Source: Notamacropus eugenii (Eukaryota; Chordata; Mammalia; Diprotodontia; Macropodidae). Taken from it: a stretch of DNA of 64,000 bases. Position 1 is the first letter of the stretch. Each line of letters starts with the position of its first letter. Shown here piece after piece: positions 46,400 through 57,699 of this stretch. The translations under genes and the position numbers were made by a program. The notes beneath the pieces are model-generated. The model was given only the letters and a program-made list of their open reading frames with translations, did no database searches and had not been told where the DNA came from. The stretch is taken from NCBI RefSeq assembly GCF_028372415.1, contig NC_092876.1:224861528-224925527 (forward strand). The letters run 5' to 3'.

Positions 46400-46984
46400 T
46401 CACTCATCTTCCTCTTCCCCCAAGTACAAATGCTTCCTCCCAAGGCTTAGTCCTTAACCCTTTGTTCTCTGTCTATAATCTCTCTTAGGCCTTTAGTCTC
46501 CTTTCTTGGCTTCAACTACAAAGCTCCCTCTAAATGGTTCGCACCTCTCCATCTACAGAAGTCATCTTTTTCTTGAGTTCTATTGCTATATCTCTAATGT
46601 CCTATTACACATGTTCAATTCCAAGTTCCAATGTCACCTCCATCTCAACATGTATAAACTCACTCTCTTTGTCTCACAAAACAGTTCCCTTTCTGGCTTG
46701 TCAATTTCTGTCAATGGCATCACCTTTTTCTCAGTAATCTAAATACTCTTGAAAGTCATCTCTGATATGCTGTTTCCTCTCCTCACATGTACAGATGCAT
46801 CTAATCAACCAGCTCCATCAATCCTCACTTCCAAAACTTAAGCTCTTCCCCTCCTTTACATTGCATTTTCACCATGCTAGGTTATGCCTTGATGGCTTCA
46901 AACCTAGACTGCTATACTAGCTTTCTAGCTGATCACCCTGCCTTTGTCCACTTCACTCCCTCATCTGCTACACATCATCAGAGT
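46400..46984 (+). repeat. L2-type LINE, internal part (contains repeat D copy 2)
   Basis: TCCTTAACCCTTTGTTCTCT, CACCTCCATCTCAACATGTA and AATGGCATCACCTTTTTCTC follow L2 ORF2. TTGAAAGTCATCTCTGATAT and AATCAACCAGCTCCATCAAT (46745-46915) repeat the block at 41265. The 67- and 78-codon frames here are relics. Confidence 0.65.
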
Positions 46985-48160
46985 AATCTTCATGAAAATC
47001 TGTTTCAGCAATCACTTATAATGTATTAGTTGCTACACTAAATACTTTGGATACCAAAAAAACCCACAAAAAAACCCTTGTCTTCAAGGAGTTTATATAT
47101 TCTAGTGAGAGATAGACCACACAGCAATGAGGGGATGGAACTAGAAGCTAGGGGCAACCAAGAAAGATTCCCTGAAGGAAGCAGCACTTGAGCTGAGTCT
47201 TAAACAAGCCACAAATTTCAAGAGTTAGAGGTTGGGAGGGAGAGTGTTCAGGCAAAGCAAAGAACTGGTGTAAAGACAGAGACAACAGATGGGGTACTAC
47301 GTGTAAGGAAAGGCAAATAGGTTGGACAGCAGAATGTAAGAAGGCTTGAAACAAAGGAAGGACCCCAGCTGGGATTTTATACTTGCAGTTGAAGACAAAA
47401 AGTAGTTAATGGAGTTTGTTGAGCAGGGCAAGTGACATGGTCAGACCTACACTTACGGAAAATTGCTGTGGAAGCTTAAATAGAGGATAGATTGGATAGG
47501 AAAAAATTGGAGCAGGAAGACCAGCTATTGTAATAGTCTAGGCAAGAGGTGATAAAAGACTGACCCAGTGGTGGCTGTGTGTGTGAAGAGAAAGGGACAT
47601 ATTGCAAGAAATATTTTTTTTTGAGGAAAAACATATAAGATTTTGCAATTTTTAGAGGAATCAAGGATAACACCAAACCTGTGAACTCAGATGACTAGAA
47701 GGATGGTAGTTTCATGGACAGTAATAGGGAAGTTTAGATGAGGAGTTGGATTTGTGGGGAAGTCAATGAGTTCTGTTTTGGGGCATGTTGAATTTGAGAT
47801 GCCTAAAAAACACCTTGTTTGAAATATTTGACAGGCAGTGGGAATTGAAGAATGGAGCTCAGAAGGGAGACTTAGAGGAAAATATATAGATGTTGAAGTC
47901 ATCTGTTCAGAAATGAATATTGACCACTCGGGAGCTAAGGAGATTACTATGAGAGTGCAAAAATAAAAGAAGTCAAAGGACAGAGACTTGGAATATAACC
48001 CCGGTTAGTGGATAGAACATGGCATGTGAATCAACAAAGGAGACCTAAAACAAAGTCCTACAGGTAGATAAACCAAGAGACAGAAGTCACATAAACCAGA
48101 GGAGAGAATATCCAGAAGAACACAGTCAGTCAGCTGCAAAAAAAAGGTCAACAAGGATGA
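46985..48160 (-). repeat. L2 LINE, 1.1 kb, antisense
   Basis: On the plus strand: AAACCCTTGTCTTCAAGGAG, AGGAAGCAGCACTTGAGCTG, GCAAGTGACATGGTCAGACC, AATAGTCTAGGCAAGAGGTG, GCATGTTGAATTTGAGATGC, AAAGGTCAACAAGGATGAG. This is the L2 RT C-terminus to 3' end reversed, among the longest L2 copies in the window. Minus-strand frames at 47148-48268 are fragments of its RT. Confidence 0.8.
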
Positions 48161-48164
48161 GGAA

Positions 48165-50490
48165 CACATCCAAATTCTGGCATCCAAGGTTCCCCCAAAA
48201 CTAATAGAACCAACTTTTCTAGTGCAATCTCCTTCCCTTATACTTTTTGGTTCCAGCAAAGTATGCATTCATTCATTCACTCGTTTATTTTTACTCATTC
48301 GTAAAGATGCTGTATCTTTTTAACCTCTGTGCATGTGTGTGTATGGCTTTTTTTCCATCTATTACCTCAACAGAAATACAAAATTTTCCCCTTCTCTTTT
48401 CCTACCTAACCTAACCAGTCTGAAATCTAATTTCCCCCATAAAGCTATGCCTGATTATCCCAACCAGCCAAAAATGATCAATCATGTTCCTGAACTCCAA
48501 TAGCACTTATATTGTTCAGTCACTTATATGCCATTACAATTACTATATTTGAATGTCTCATATCCCAGGTAAACTGTAGACTCCTTGAAAGCAAGACTAT
48601 TTCATACTGACACAGAGCTTCATACTTGTTTAACAAACGTGGGGAAAACTCCACAAACTATTAGCAAGCAACTTGGCAAAGATCTGAGAGTATAGAAACA
48701 GAAAAAGGGAGGAACTTGGAATCCAACTGAAAGTAAGCAAGATGTCAAAGTATGTAAACTATAATCTTATGTAAATTTTACATAATCCATGAATTCAATC
48801 AAAGAAAAAATAAAATAAAAGTATTTTTTTTAAATGAGCTACATTTAGCAGGTGTCACCATGTCTTTCAAAGGGAGAATTGCTGTGAGCAGAAACTTTAA
48901 GGAAACACCAGAGAAACTTGCATTAATGAGTACTGGTTACTGAGCACCTAAAAAGGTTAGTGTAATGGTCCATAAAGTAGAAATCAGTGGGGGGGAAGAA
49001 AAAGAAATATTTGTAGTTTCAAAGTCATTATTGCCTGAAATGTTCAAGCAATATCACTGATAATCAGAACAACTTTCAGGTAGTTCTAAGGTTAAAAAAT
49101 TACTTGCAACCAGTGTATTATGGACCAGGAAGTAAGAAAAGAAAATGGAAGAAAGACTGCTAGATCAGCAGGCATCTAACCCTTTATTGGATCGGAGATG
49201 AAAATTATACAACTAGACTTTAGGGTCTATCAAAATAATTAGTAAAGTATATGGCAATAGCAAATAAAGAGGGAACTCAGGTCAAATGGCAATGATCTGA
49301 AATTTATCCAATCTAATTCATGAACCTTTCAGAGGTCAAAAACATACAAAAGAAAACTTTATACGGACTTATAGGGAAGGTCAGAATTAATCTCTTTTTT
49401 GACAGGTGTGGTAGGGCAGGTGAAAATTTATAGGGGTCATTTTGGATCTGAAAGAAGAGAAACAGACAGATTTTTACAGTTTTATAAGCAAGAAAGATTA
49501 TGCCCATCAATGCTATTGGGAAACAACTATTTAGCTGTTCATAAAGAAAAGAGTGACTTTAATGTACCACTTATAAAATCACTCATTATTTTATAGTCAC
49601 AGTTTATATGTTATATTCAAGTTAATTTTAAAACTATTGACAAAAATTTCAGCCACATATTTTTAAGTTGGTTAAAAGAACATAATACCAATCTGTTGGG
49701 AAGCTTGTCTGAAAATTTCAGCTAAACAGTAAGTGGCTCCCACTATGATTCAAATAGTCTTATATGGTAGAAACAGAAGGGGTTAGATAACTGGATGGTT
49801 CCATAATAAAGCTATATATTTTCATTATATGCTAAACATGGAGGATACAAAGGTAAATGTTTAATTGTAGAGTGAACCTCAGGAAAAATAACAACCCCAG
49901 AGAGAAAGAAGGTTGAGTTTTGCAGCTTGTTTAGTTAAAAGACTTTGACATGTTAACATTCTTCACACTTACCTCTGAACCTGTAGGCCTCAAGAAAATA
50001 CAACACTATGTGGGCAGAGAAAATTAATCAAGGCCATGTCTTATCATGGATAGTATGGGAAAACTAAACTGGAATATCTAAATAACAGAAGTAACAATTT
50101 ATGAGAGAAAATATAGAAAAGCATCAGACATTCCAAAATGTCTTCAATCATGCTCTAAATTAATTTCTCATTTTCTAAAACCTTTTATAAAAATTACATG
50201 CTTAGTAATATTTATACTTAAAGAGCTTAAGGTAACCAGAAAAAAATGAATCCATATTTCTAGAACCATTGGCAATCAGTGGCTGGGGGGGGGGGGGACT
50301 TTTTCTCAAGAAATCCATAATAATACCTAACAAGATACATCCATAAATGACTCCTCAATTCTAGATACAGAGTCCCTGAAGTCCAAACAAGGCACTAATG
50401 CTCATACTTCACAAGCTCAACCTATATCAATGATGTCAACATCACAACATTGGATTCTGCCTAAGACACTTTCTAGCTGCAGGATTCTGG
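48165..50490. other. Intron interior, little recognised
   Basis: A short L2 3' end lies at about 48555-48635 (ACTGTAGACTCCTTGAAAGC). A run of 13 G occupies 50285-50297. The rest is AT-rich with no feature I recognise. Confidence 0.45.
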
Positions 50491-50590
50491 GCAAGTGACA
50501 ATCTTCAATTTTGTCATCTGGAAAATGAGAATGTTAGAATCGACCTCTAAGGACCCTTTCAGGTCTAAATCTATGATCTATAATTACCCC
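50490..50590 (+). repeat. MIR3-type SINE fragment
   Basis: GGGCAAGTGACAATCTTCAA, TTTTGTCATCTGGAAAATGA, CTCTAAGGACCCTTTCAGGT. Confidence 0.65.
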
Positions 50591-50659
50591 AAAGGGCCCA
50601 AAATTCTAAGAGGCGTTCTTAGTGAACAAAAGTTAATATTTAGATTCTAAATTAAAGCT

Positions 50660-50755
50660 CCAAACAAATATGAATATGTATACATATATACATATTGTAC
50701 TATATGTGTGTATATATATGTACATATATATATATACATATACACATACATATAT
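50660..50755 (+). repeat. (TATA/CATA)n microsatellite
   Basis: ATACATATATACATATTGTA and TGTGTATATATATGTACATA with variants. Confidence 0.85.
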
Positions 50756-50799
50756 GAAAGGAAATAAAAATCTCAAGAAAAAAATCTTGAATCCATAAA

Positions 50800-51305
50800 A
50801 ATTAATGCTAGATTTGGAGTCAGAAGCCCTAACTTTAATCCCAATTCTACTACTTACTGAGTGCATGATCTCAAACAGGCTATTTCATGGGTCTCAGTTT
50901 TCCTCATCTGAAAAATGAGATGCTTCAGTTAGATGGTCTCTTTGTGGGGCAGCTAGATGGTTCAGTGGATAGAGCACCAGTGCAGGAGTCAGGAGGACCT
51001 GAACTCAAATCTCACCTCAGACACTTGACACTCACTAGCTGTGTGACTTTGGGCAAGTCACTTAACCCCAACTGCCTCATCCTGGGTCATCTCCAGTCAT
51101 CCTGATGAACATCTGGTCACTGGATTCACATGGCTCTGGAGGAGAAGTGAGGCTGGTGACCTGCATAGCCCTCCCTCACTCAAAACAAAGTCAAGTGCAA
51201 GTCATGTCATCATTTTTCTGATGGCATGGGCTTCTTTGGCAACGAAGGACAAACACACACACTCTAATGTCCTTTGCCAACTCTAACTCTTAAGATCTCA
51301 TGAAA
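50800..51305 (+). repeat. MIR SINE split by a WSINE1-like SINE
   Basis: The 5' part (50800-50944: GATTTGGAGTCAGAAGCCCT, TCAGTTTTCCTCATCTGAAA, TTCAGTTAGATGGTCTCTTT) continues after 51262 with TAATGTCCTTTGCCAACTCT and AACTCTTAAGATCTCATG, the normal end of a MIR. Confidence 0.75.
50945..51262 (+). repeat. WSINE1-like SINE, full length
   Basis: GGGGCAGCTAGATGGTTCAG (tRNA-like head), TGACACTCACTAGCTGTGTG, GTCATCTCCAGTCATCCTGA, CTGGATTCACATGGCTCTGG, CCTCCCTCACTCAAAACAAA, CTTCTTTGGCAACGAAGGAC, then (CA)n. The body after the MAR1-like head is the part I associate with Australian marsupials. The 72-codon frame at 50887-51105 is inside SINE sequence. Confidence 0.85.
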
Positions 51306-51339
51306 GGGCTCCTAAAACAAAGCACACTGAGAATAATGA

Positions 51340-51480
51340 TTACTCACAATTATAAAGTGCTTTGAGGTTCACAGAACATTTTCCCCACAACAACCCTATA
51401 ACAGACAGCTAATATAAATATTTATATTGCCATCTTTCAGATGAGAAAAGCTTCAGCCCAGAAAGATTGGATTACTTTGT
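51340..51480 (-). repeat. MIR SINE, antisense
   Basis: ATTATAAAGTGCTTTGAGGT, TTTCCCCACAACAACCCTAT, CCATCTTTCAGATGAGAAAA. Confidence 0.7.
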
Positions 51481-51904
51481 CCATAGCTTTATATGGAAGC
51501 TTTATAGGAAGCACAAAGTTAGTATTCCATCTAACTGTTCACCTTCCTAATCTAAAAAAGTGGCTAAGAGCGAGGAGCCAATGTCCATGAATTACCATGC
51601 TAGGCAACCTAATCTGGAAGCAAAAGCTTCCCAGGGTATCATTCTATCACAGCCCACATTGCTAACAACTCCCCGCGCAAAAATAAAATATTCATAATGA
51701 CTGATTCACCAAGACAAATTTCTATTACATCCAGCAAACTACAAACAAAGCAGGCTGTTATAAAATACAATTTAAAAATATTTCTGTCAAACAGGGTTTG
51801 GAGACTCATGAGTAAGCTTTAGTTATCTAAAAATTTTCACTTTCTAGATTAATTTATCAATAATGCCAGATAAAAAATTGCTTTGGGTTAAAGTGAAAAA
51901 CAGG

Positions 51905-52130
51905 ATGACTTAGTCTAAACTTATTTGAAATCTTATGACACATCTTTAAACTCTGTCACTTATTAGATCTTGGGCAAACAACATAATCTTTAAAAGCCTC
52001 AGTGCCCTCATCTGGAAAACAGACCTTGAGGTCCTTATCTCCCCAGATGGTTGTAAGGATCAAATCAGACAGTGATTGTAAGGGATTCTGCAAGCCTTAA
52101 AATACTACATGAATGTCCATTAGGAGCCAT
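51905..52130 (+). repeat. MIR SINE
   Basis: AAACTCTGTCACTTATTAGA, TCTTGGGCAAACAACATAAT, AGTGCCCTCATCTGGAAAAC, GTTGTAAGGATCAAATCAGA. Confidence 0.7.
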
Positions 52131-52134
52131 TCTT

Positions 52135-54990
52135 GGTAATTAGCATCAATACTATATGTGACCAGGCAGCATGTCTAACAGAAAGCAAGCATTCTGCCTT
52201 CAGCATCTTTGTGTTTCATGGGAATCTGTATTTGTGAAATATACATGGGGCAGAAATGTACAGGCTGGTTTCTAGTGATGAAGGAACAACAGCAACCACA
52301 GACTGTACCGAACTTTTAACAGGCTAGGTAAACATTTCAATTTACCTTCACAATGTGCACGTGTATGTGTGTACCCATTTACTTGTATAGTCATTTACGC
52401 TTCATAGTAAATTAAATTATTATCATTATTAGTATTTATAACTGACAACTAATAGAAAACTGACTAGGGGAGGGATAGAGAGAACATGAAGACACAGGGA
52501 ATCAAACAAGGTAGAAGAGTCTTGAAAAGAGAGACAGAGCAAAGTTGAGCAAAATCTATGTACTTCTCAGGTTTACCTAGCCCCAATCCTGAGGGCGGGC
52601 AAAAGAAAATAATTATGGGCTACCTAGAACACTAAATCTTTTTCCCTCTTTTTATTTTTTCTTCCTTAGTTCCCACTGAAACTTTAAGTAAATTTTAGTT
52701 AGTTAAAGAAGGTTCAAAAATACTTTTAAAATTAAAAAGTAAACAAGAAACATTTCCTATGTGGAGTCAGAAGTTTCTATTAAATTGTTTTTGTCACAAG
52801 ATATATAGATCAGTCTAGAGAGCTAGGGTGTGAAACGAAGATGACATAAAGACAAAAAAATCCATAAAATATATTATTTTAGATTATGACAGTTCAAAAT
52901 AAATATCTTGATCACTGAAAAGATGAACGCAAGAAAAACTCACTTAAATTTATCATTACTTTGTTATTTCTTATTAAAAAATTCTCTTACCTCAGCTTTA
53001 AATACAATACAGAAATTTAATATTTGCTACATATTGAAATGTATTCTGATAATTTCACAGATACAAAGCTACCCTAAAAATGCTAAGCACTTGAAAAAAG
53101 AAATAAAAACATCTGTAAATGTTTCTAGTATACACTGAAAACAAAACTATATTTGCTGTATATATATACATGTATTTATGTATGTATGTATAGAGAGACA
53201 TTTTTGCCTTCTTTGTCATCTATAGACATCTCTAACCAATTTAACAATAGTATAAAAATTTGAAAAGTTTCTATTTCTACAACACTAACAAATTTACTTT
53301 GATGTTTCACAATCTACTGTAGTTTTGTGGCAACTATCAGATAGAAGCAACTATATATAATTCTGTTTTTTATTTAATTTCTGAACAGGGTTTTTCTCTA
53401 AAAACAAAAACCTGTTCCTTCTGAAGCTGCTGATTTAACTTCAAAGTCTTTTTTTTAAAACCTCAATCCTCCAGGAATAGAAAGTGCTCACCTGTGACCT
53501 TCTGCCTGGGTTTCTTCACTGAATCTACTGAAAGTACAGCATGAAGCTCAAATAGAAATCTGAGTCCCCACTCTTCTTCTCACTTGATAAGAGAAGAAAC
53601 AAAAGTGGCTTTTTACCTCTAATTCCCCCAGAAAACAATTCTTCTTACACCTTTGTTATAGGAAACTCCAGGAGACAAATGGTCCTTGTACTCCCATATG
53701 TTAGGGGGAAACTACATAAATTTTTTTTGAGTCTTATTTTCAGATAAAAATGAACAGCCACCTACCAAACAAAACAATAACAAGGGAAGCCGTGGACAAA
53801 AGAGGGCTCTATTTCTGAAGGGATTCTTAACCCAACAGTCCTTTCTAACAGAGGCGATATCACCAGGAAAACTGCCACTGTCAAATTTAACTGAATATGT
53901 GCTTTGGTTGGGAAATCTTGATGCTGGGAACTGCTATGTATTAAAAAAATTATAGTTTATTCTTCAGCAAACTGTCTACAACCTTCTCTCAACTTAGGCA
54001 TTGTAAGCAGTTTCACAACATCAGAGACTTAAAAAAGTGTTTTATATATCCTACCTCCTCCTTCAACCCTCTCTTTTGTGGCTGTTAATAGCTGACTGCT
54101 CTCTAGTCTGGACAGGCTTTACTCTTCAGCACCATCAAATACTTACTATCATTGATATAAACTTACTTATATTTGACATGACAAATATGTCCCCTCCCCT
54201 CCCTGCCATTCAAGTACTAAATTAACATTTTCTCATCTTTGGCCTGAAATTTTCTGGATTGTATGTATCTGTAATGGCATCTTTAAGAGGCTAAAAGCTA
54301 GGAGAGAGGGACCAGGTGAACATAACTGTCTTTGGATGAATAAATAGGAATTTAATTATTATTTTTGTTGTTACCAATGACCATGCAGTCAGAAACATGG
54401 GCAATATACAAGGCTATGAAACCACTGCAAGAAATACAAGATAAAATTCTACACTATTGATACATGTATGAATTTAATATAAATATATAATATAAAAATA
54501 ACCCAAAAATTTCAACAGAAGAACATTTCAGGCCTCTCTTTTTATCATCTCTGTGAATTTCTTCTGTCTTAAAGAGGTGGTACACAGACAACTACGCAAA
54601 CAAAAACTATTACAGGAAAAGCATCTAGTATTTCATTTTGGCTGTTAAAATCACTAAGCTAAGAAGTTCAGTGTCCCGATGTTACAATGAGTTCCTCCTG
54701 AAGTGACTCCTGAGCAGTCTGAATATATGTGCTTGATAACTCTGGCTAATTGCCTCTGTTTCACACCGTAGCTTCAATTAGGAAACAAAACTAAAGGGAG
54801 GCAAATATGGATCTCATTAAGTTCCAGATGACTTCTTCGAGATTGAAGTTCTTCCTTATGTACTGCTAAGTAAGAGCATGAATGTGCATCCAGGGAACGA
54901 GAGTGACATCCAGTGGATATGAAATAACACAGGCCTGTTTCAAACCTAGGTTATTGGAGCAGGAGTTGAATTAGACACAGTAGGAATTTG
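52135..54990. other. Intron interior, no recognised feature
   Basis: AT-rich, with a small TATA/TATG simple repeat near 53157-53190. No exon, SINE or LINE is clear to me here. Confidence 0.4.
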
Positions 54991-55044
54991 AACTTCTGAA
55001 ATGTATACATATGTATACATATACACACAACATACACGGACACA

Positions 55045-55086
55045 TACTTTAGCCTTTGAATGAAGAAACTGCATATATATTTACAT

Positions 55087-55126
<40 letters not shown>

Positions 55127-55150
55127 CTTCTTCATTCTAAGGCTAAAGTA
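55045..55150. repeat. 23-bp inverted repeat around a (GT)n microsatellite
   Basis: TACTTTAGCCTTTGAATGAA (arm 55045-55067) and TTCTTCATTCTAAGGCTAAA (arm 55128-55150) are reverse complements with one mismatch in 23. The loop holds CATATATATTTACATAC and about 36 bases of GT (55089-55124). Confidence 0.75.
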
Positions 55151-55269
55151 CCCGACAGATTAGAACCTCATTTTCAACCTATCACAGTGAAGAATCTATC
55201 AGCTAAGTAAGAAAAGGATTATGGTAGCTCCACCTCAGGCATTGTCCAAAAGAAAAACACGCCAACCAG

Positions 55270-55595
55270 ATCAGAGTCTCATTTACAAGATATATATGGA
55301 ATTGATTCAATTTTATAATTCCAAAATTAATAAATGTTCAAAGGATATGAATAGTCAGAGCTCAAGGGAAGAAATCCAATCTATCAATAACCATATGGGA
55401 AAAAAATGCTCCAAATCTCTAATAATTAGAGATGCAAATTATCACTCCCAGCAGATTGGTGAAGTTAAGAAAAAAAGTAAAATGACAAATATTGGAGGAA
55501 CTATGGGGAAACAGGCATATTAATGCTCTGCTGGTGGAGCTGGGAATTGGTCCAGCCTTTCTGGAAAGCAATTTGGAACAATGCCAGACTGGCAG
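55270..55595 (+). mobile_element. L1 ORF2 C-terminal fragment
   Basis: GATATATATGGAATTGATTC, AAAGGATATGAATAGTCAGA, ACCATATGGGAAAAAAATGC, TATTAATGCTCTGCTGGTGG, and GGAAAGCAATTTGGAACAAT match the L1 region also present at 30350-30650. Frames of 61-100 codons here are relics. Confidence 0.75.
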
Positions 55596-55689
55596 AATTT
55601 TCAAATATCAGTTTATAAAAATTCTGTCTACTTTACTACCCAACCCTGCTGAAACAACTTCAATTATTTCAAGTTTCCTATACGATAAA

Positions 55690-56250
55690 ATGAAAATTTC
55701 TCAGGTGAGCATTTAAGGTTCTCCATAATCTGGTTCCAATCCAATTTTTAAACTTTATTTCATATTGCTCTGAACTCTATATTCCAGGCTAATTGGAATA
55801 CTAGCTGTTCCTCAAACTTGAGACTAATTTCTGCTTCCTTGCATTTGTACAAGTTGTCCCTCATGCCTGGAATGCAATTCTATCCTCATTTCTGCCTTTC
55901 AGAATCAGGTTCCACTGTATTTCCAGGACTTTTACATGTTGTAACCTATTGGAGCCATCTCTATCTCTTTCCCACTGGAATCTTGGACTCAGTCAATGGA
56001 ACTATCCTGGGTTCAGCCAAGCCAACTTTGGCCTTATCTTGCCCAGATTCTCATGTTTTCCACACTTTTAGTCCATTTCCATACCAACCTAGCACAAACC
56101 CTATTGCCACCCCTTTCCAACTACCCCTTTATATACATATATATCATTTTCTCCCATTAGGAAGTAAGCTCCTAGAAGGTAAGGCCTGTCTTTCTTTCTT
56201 GTATTTGCATCCCTACCTGGAACACAGTAAGAGCTTAATAAATGTGTTAT
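55690..56250 (+). repeat. L2 LINE 3' part
   Basis: TTCTCCATAATCTGGTTCCA, CATGCCTGGAATGCAATTCT, TTAGGAAGTAAGCTCCTAGA, ACAGTAAGAGCTTAATAAAT. About 170 bases (55930-56100) do not fit L2 and may be a further insertion. The 157-codon frame at 55818-56291 is repeat-derived, with no motif. Confidence 0.7.
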
Positions 56251-56959
56251 CTATCCATATAATGTTCATTTCAATGCTATTTCCTCCATGAAGCATTCCC
56301 TAATTCTAATTCTCTGCCATCACAACTAGCTTGCCATTTTAAGTCCTCTCTCTCCCACAATTTTTGAGTTCCATACTTGTTTGCGTACATGTTGCACCTA
56401 ACATGCAAAGTGGGATCCAGTGGATATAGCAGTGGACTATCTTTGAGAGGAAACGATCCTGAGTCTTAGAAGTTTGTATTTGAATAAGCATCTTGTTGAC
56501 TGAGAAATTTTAGCCAAAAATTCTTAGAACATATCGCACTTAATGAGAGTTTTGTCAAATCAGTCTTAATTTGATAGGCTGTTAGCATTATAAATTTCAT
56601 TTACAGGTGAACAAATCAGGAATTCATCATCTAGTTCAAGGGCATTTTCTGATACTCATAATTACATCTATGAAAAAGGTATAATTTATCTTCATTCACT
56701 AAAAAAAGTAATAGGAAAAGAATGCCATTCAATGCTGCTATTCATCCTGGAAGATGCCTCAATTTATAAGACATGAATAAGAACTAATAGATATCAGTCT
56801 GAGATTTGGCAATAAGGTTAGTTACAAGTTAGTACAGGCTACTTGAAAGAAATACTTGTATATTTTATCACTAGTTATATTTGATTACAATAAAAAAATC
56901 TGTACTTTTATTCCCAGAGATTTTAACCTAAATCAAAAAGCATGATAAACATGGCAACA

Positions 56960-57360
56960 CTGGCTTCCTGGATACTCCAGGAATAAGATCCTCCATCTCT
57001 TGTGTCCAGGCATTTTCTCTGGCTGTCTGTCCCCCATGCCTCAAACACTCTCACTCTATCTTCTCTCAACTGTTCTTACTGACTTCCCTGGCTTCCTTTA
57101 AGTCCCAACTAAGTATCATCTCTTATAGGAAGCTTTTCCCAACCTCTCTTAATTTTAGGGCCTTCTCTCTTTAACTGCTTCCTATTCATATTGTATGTAC
57201 TGGCTTTGTATATATTTGTTCATATGCTGTCTCCCCCAGTAGAACATGAGCTCCTTCAGGGGCAGGGGCTGTCTTTTGCCCCTGTTTATAACCCTGGCAC
57301 TAAGCACAGCGCCTGGCACACAGTGGATACTTGATATTTACTGATTGATCAAATGACTAA
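56960..57360 (+). repeat. L2 LINE 3' end
   Basis: GGCATTTTCTCTGGCTGTCT, CCTGGCTTCCTTTAAGTCCC, TGCTGTCTCCCCCAGTAGAA, CATGAGCTCCTTCAGGGGCA, CTGATTGATCAAATGAC. Less diverged than most L2s in the window. Confidence 0.85.
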
Positions 57361-57584
57361 AGTAATTTACATATGGTTCCAAGGCCTGTATCAGGTGCCA
57401 TTTTAGAAAAAGATTATTGGTTCATATCATTTTTAGCAGTTTCCAGAAAAGAAACAAAAATGTTTAAATATTTGTCTTCTCACTTGACGCCTACAAGAAG
57501 AATTTAATTTTCACTTTACCTCATACTAAAATCTCAAAAGCACATGAAAATGGTCTACCTAAAAGAATTATACACATATGAAAC

Positions 57585-57695
57585 AATGTAGAATAGTGGT
57601 AGAGTGTCAACTTTTGAGTCAAGAAGACCTGGATTTAAGTCTTGTCTCTGACACATACTGCCTATGTTATCCTAGGCAAGTCCATCTCCTGATTT
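57585..57695 (+). repeat. Core-SINE head fragment abutting L2
   Basis: AGAATAGTGGTAGAGTGTCA, AGACCTGGATTTAAGTCTTG, TATCCTAGGCAAGTCCATCT. Confidence 0.65.
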
Positions 57696-57699
57696 ATTC

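Noticed and set aside
55818-56291. 157-codon frame, the longest in the window
   Set aside because: It lies in L2-derived sequence, has no domain or conserved pattern I know, and crosses an L2 3' end.
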